Shown here: positions 13,035 to 15,177 of the stretch, piece after piece
How positions within the stretch are numbered: the first letter of the stretch is position 1
Layout: every line of letters begins with the position of its first letter
From: an uncultured Spirochaetales bacterium
GTDB lineage: Bacteria > Spirochaetota > Spirochaetia > Sphaerochaetales > Sphaerochaetaceae
NCBI GenBank assembly: GCA_934247875.1
Contig: CAKQJZ010000049.1
Location: 1-15,177 of the forward strand
Length of the DNA stretch: 15,177 bases
Reading direction: 5' to 3'
Program-made: the position numbers and the translations under genes
The notes under the pieces: generated by a model
Databases searched by the model: none
The model's input: the letters and a program-made list of their open reading frames with translations, nothing else
What the model was told of the DNA's origin: nothing

Positions 13035-14605
13035 TGAAGGATAAAGGAATCAGAAAATCTGTTTTCATACCAACATTTTTAATTGTTCTAGGCTCTGGTA
13101 TCATTGGTCTTGTCAACAACCAGATATTGATCTCCAACTTCCAGAAAGCCTTTAACTGGTCATATACAAACTTAAGCTGGCTATTCCAGCTTATATTCTT
13201 AGTTGTATTGATTCTCTGTCTTCTGATGACTTTCACAAAGAAAGGCAATATCAGATTCGGAGGTCCAGATGCTAAAGCCAAATATCCATTCTGGCAGTGG
13301 TTTGCTATGACACTTACAGGTGGTCTTGGAGCAACTATAGTATCATCTGGAATCTCTCAGCCTATAATCTTCATGGAAAGCGTCTGGGGAGAGCTTGAAG
13401 GCTACCAGATAGAGCCAGGAAGCGCTGAAGCTGTGCTCTTTGGCCTTGGCAGAACTTTCCATGAATGGTCATTTGTGCCATATGCAGTATTTGGTGTATG
13501 CGGCGTATGCATAGCATATACATGCTTCAACAGAAAGAAGTCATTGGCTGTTTCAAATACACTGGAACCAATCTTCGGAGAAAAGAGCCATAACAAAGTA
13601 TTTGCAACTATCGTCGATTGCATATCTGTACTTGCGCTTGCGCTGGGCTCTGTAGGCACACTCGGTACCCTTCTAGGCCTTGTTACAGTATGTCTTCAGA
13701 ATATCTACAATATTCCTAGAAGCACTACGATGATGTTCATAATCATGGTCTTCTCAACCATCCTATACCTCTCATCTTCTCTTAGCGGTGTAGATAAAGG
13801 CATCAGATTCTTTGCAAGCCTGAACTTCAAATTCTATGTTGCTCTCATGATATTCGTAGTCATCTTCGGTCGCTCTGCTGCATACATAATGAATACAGCA
13901 ACTTCCTCAATTGGATACTGGATGCAGAAGTTCCCACTCTGGATGATGGATACAGGCTCAATTGGAGGAGAACGCTTAGTTAAGTGGTGGACAATATACA
14001 CATGGGCATTCTGGATTGCATATGCACCAGTAACAAGTGTATTCCTTGCCCAGATATCATATGGAAGAACAATAAGAGAGTTCTTGATTGTCAACTGGAT
14101 CATGCCAAGCGTATTCGCAATTGTTTGGTTCTCACTCTTTGGATCAACAGCAATGAACTGGCAATTGAATGGAGTTGCAGACATCGCAGGTGCAATAGCT
14201 AAAGATGGAACTTATGCAGGTATTTGGACATTCATGCAGAACTTGCCGCTATATAGGATTCTGATTCCAATCAACCTCTTCATAATGTTCATATCCTTCT
14301 CTACATCTGCAGATAACGGAGTAACAGTACTTTCAGCACTATGCATGAAGGGAAAGAAGATCGGCGACGAAGCTCCTGCTGTACTGAAGATCATCTGGGG
14401 CGCAGCTATTGGTCTCCTATCATTCTTATTGATGGCATTCGCATCAGGCGCTAAAGGCAACGATGGCGTAAGATACATGGTAGTTGCACTAGGCTCAATA
14501 ATTGCCATACTAGTAATCTTCATGATTGCATCACTGATAAAGATGCTGTTCATAAAGCCTATAAAAGAAGAAGAACTAGCCACTGTTAAAGGTGAAGTAG
14601 AATAA
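13034..14605 (+). CDS. BCCT-family (betaine/carnitine/choline) transporter, divergent
   Basis: A 523-residue inner-membrane carrier with about 12 segments. Family signs: FGGPDAKAKYPFWQWFAM (75-92), a histidine-aromatic FHEW (142-145), the signature WWTIYTWAFWIAYAPVTS (318-335) and ISYGRTIREF (341-350). These correspond to the usual 'GGPDAKP', 'FFHWG' and 'WT.FYWAWW..WAP...ISRGRTIREF'. Differences are clear: the 'G.AEP..HY' site is GISQPIIFME (106-115) and the GxGxG loop is GSVGTLGTLLG (205-215), so the substrate or the coupling ion may differ from glycine betaine/Na+. It is translationally coupled to the amidohydrolase (TAATG), which makes it the likely importer, or exchanger, for that enzyme's substrate. 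Confidence 0.85.
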   Translation: MKDKGIRKSVFIPTFLIVLGSGIIGLVNNQILISNFQKAFNWSYTNLSWLFQLIFLVVLILCLLMTFTKKGNIRFGGPDAKAKYPFWQWFAMTLTGGLGATIVSSGISQPIIFMESVWGELEGYQIEPGSAEAVLFGLGRTFHEWSFVPYAVFGVCGVCIAYTCFNRKKSLAVSNTLEPIFGEKSHNKVFATIVDCISVLALALGSVGTLGTLLGLVTVCLQNIYNIPRSTTMMFIIMVFSTILYLSSSLSGVDKGIRFFASLNFKFYVALMIFVVIFGRSAAYIMNTATSSIGYWMQKFPLWMMDTGSIGGERLVKWWTIYTWAFWIAYAPVTSVFLAQISYGRTIREFLIVNWIMPSVFAIVWFSLFGSTAMNWQLNGVADIAGAIAKDGTYAGIWTFMQNLPLYRILIPINLFIMFISFSTSADNGVTVLSALCMKGKKIGDEAPAVLKIIWGAAIGLLSFLLMAFASGAKGNDGVRYMVVALGSIIAILVIFMIASLIKMLFIKPIKEEELATVKGEVE

Positions 14606-14613
14606 GCAGAAAG

Positions 14614-14645
14614 TGGGTGTTGCAAAAGCAGCGCCCATATTTTTT
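14614..14645 (+). terminator. Strong intrinsic terminator after the BCCT gene
   Basis: TGGGTGTTGC (14614-14623) pairs with GCAGCGCCCA (14628-14637), two G-U pairs, AAAA loop, then TATTTTTT. It lies nine bases after the stop codon and ends the catabolic cluster. Confidence 0.85.
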
Positions 14646-14704
14646 CACTGAAAAAACTAGTCAAAATTCAAATTATTGCAAATAGAATAGTAGGAGGTTC
14701 TCAA

Positions 14705-15177
14705 ATGGAGGGAGAACAGAACACTACTAGTCTCATGAAACACAGCGTCAAAGACAGTGTTTTCAGAATGTTGTTTTCAATGCCAAAGTACAGTCTTGAG
14801 ATTTATCAGGTCTTTCATCCTGAGGATAAAGACATCACAATTGACGATATTAAAGATGTGACAATCCGAAACTACATTGTGAATGACAACTATAACGACA
14901 TAGCACTTATGGTACGTGATGAACTTCTTTTGCTGATAGAAGCACAAGACACTTGGACAGAGAATATCATAATCAGAATGCATGCTTATCGCGTTGAGCT
15001 TCTGAAACGCGAGATCGGAGGCAATAAGAGATATCTCTTCAGAAGAGAAAAAGCAAAGATAGCTACTCCTGAATACTATGTTATCTATACAGGCGAGAAT
15101 AAAAATGTGAAAGATTGCTATAGCCTCAGAGAAGAGTTCTATGGAGGAAAAGGTGATGAAGAAGTTCTGATACAGGT
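14705..15177 (+). CDS. Rpn-family PD-(D/E)XK nuclease / transposase-like protein, truncated by window
   Basis: The first 157 residues of a longer protein. MKHSVKDSVFRMLFSM (11-26) is the usual 'hDs.Fr.lf' opening. The nuclease core is YNDIALMVRDELLLLIEAQDTWTENIIIRM in two parts: D65, then E79-x-Q81. PEYYVIYTGENKNV (122-135) follows. This D...E-x-Q core is that of the Rpn/PDDEXK_2 families, which are abundant in spirochaetes and Bacteroidetes. Rpn proteins cut DNA and promote RecA-independent recombination in E. coli; whether this one does is unknown. The ATG has a full AGGAGG (14692-14697) seven bases upstream, preferred over the internal ATG at codon 11. It is separate from the BCCT cluster by a terminator. 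Confidence 0.82.
   Translation, partial: MEGEQNTTSLMKHSVKDSVFRMLFSMPKYSLEIYQVFHPEDKDITIDDIKDVTIRNYIVNDNYNDIALMVRDELLLLIEAQDTWTENIIIRMHAYRVELLKREIGGNKRYLFRREKAKIATPEYYVIYTGENKNVKDCYSLREEFYGGKGDEEVLIQ

Noticed and set aside
14212..14664. Minus-strand open frame of 150 codons across the end of the BCCT gene
   Set aside because: It is antisense to a clear BCCT coding region and crosses the terminator; it has no motifs.

Overview
The window looks like a piece of a low-GC, AT-rich gut-type spirochaete chromosome, most like Sphaerochaetaceae/Treponema. The main clues are the substrate-binding protein with a signal peptide ending in an 'LFA-EGAKES' motif, common in spirochaetal ABC binding proteins, and a PD-(D/E)XK Rpn-type nuclease at the right edge. 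This placement is inference; no rRNA or marker gene is present. No tRNA, rRNA, CRISPR array or clear prophage was seen.

Left edge, minus strand (1-1922): an accessory patch. A two-gene unit, an AAA_15/OLD-like ATPase followed by a small TOPRIM-like protein, resembles ATPase-nuclease defence pairs. The second gene is cut off after about 100 codons by the left end of an IS200/IS605-type element. That end shows the features known from IS608: TTAC flank, AAAG guide and a hairpin with one bulged base. The element encodes a TnpB (RNA-guided nuclease family) that runs off the window.

Minus-strand block (1984-8083): read from right to left, two small exported proteins (a lipoprotein and a membrane-anchored protein) end at an intrinsic terminator. 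It is directly followed by a perfect 19-bp palindrome matching the 7-1-7 Fur-box consensus. Then comes a tightly overlapping series: NMT1/NitT-TauT-type binding protein, permease, short ATPase, M3B oligoendopeptidase and TrmA/RlmD-type Fe-S RNA methyltransferase, closed by a terminator at about 2000. The palindrome suggests metal (iron) control of an importer whose family is usually linked to small organic or oxyanion substrates.

Centre to right (8215-14645): a divergent LysR regulator faces a plus-strand cluster of SLC13-like anion permease, SDR oxidoreductase, AtzA/TrzN-type amidohydrolase and BCCT-family transporter, ended by a strong terminator. The 263-bp divergent gap carries two dyads, one with a textbook T-N11-A LysR core over a candidate -35. 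Two enzymes between two dissimilar transporters suggest an unassigned catabolic route for a zwitterionic or quaternary-ammonium compound. The SDR lacks the usual catalytic serine. Right edge: the start of an Rpn-family nuclease/transposase-like gene, truncated by the window.
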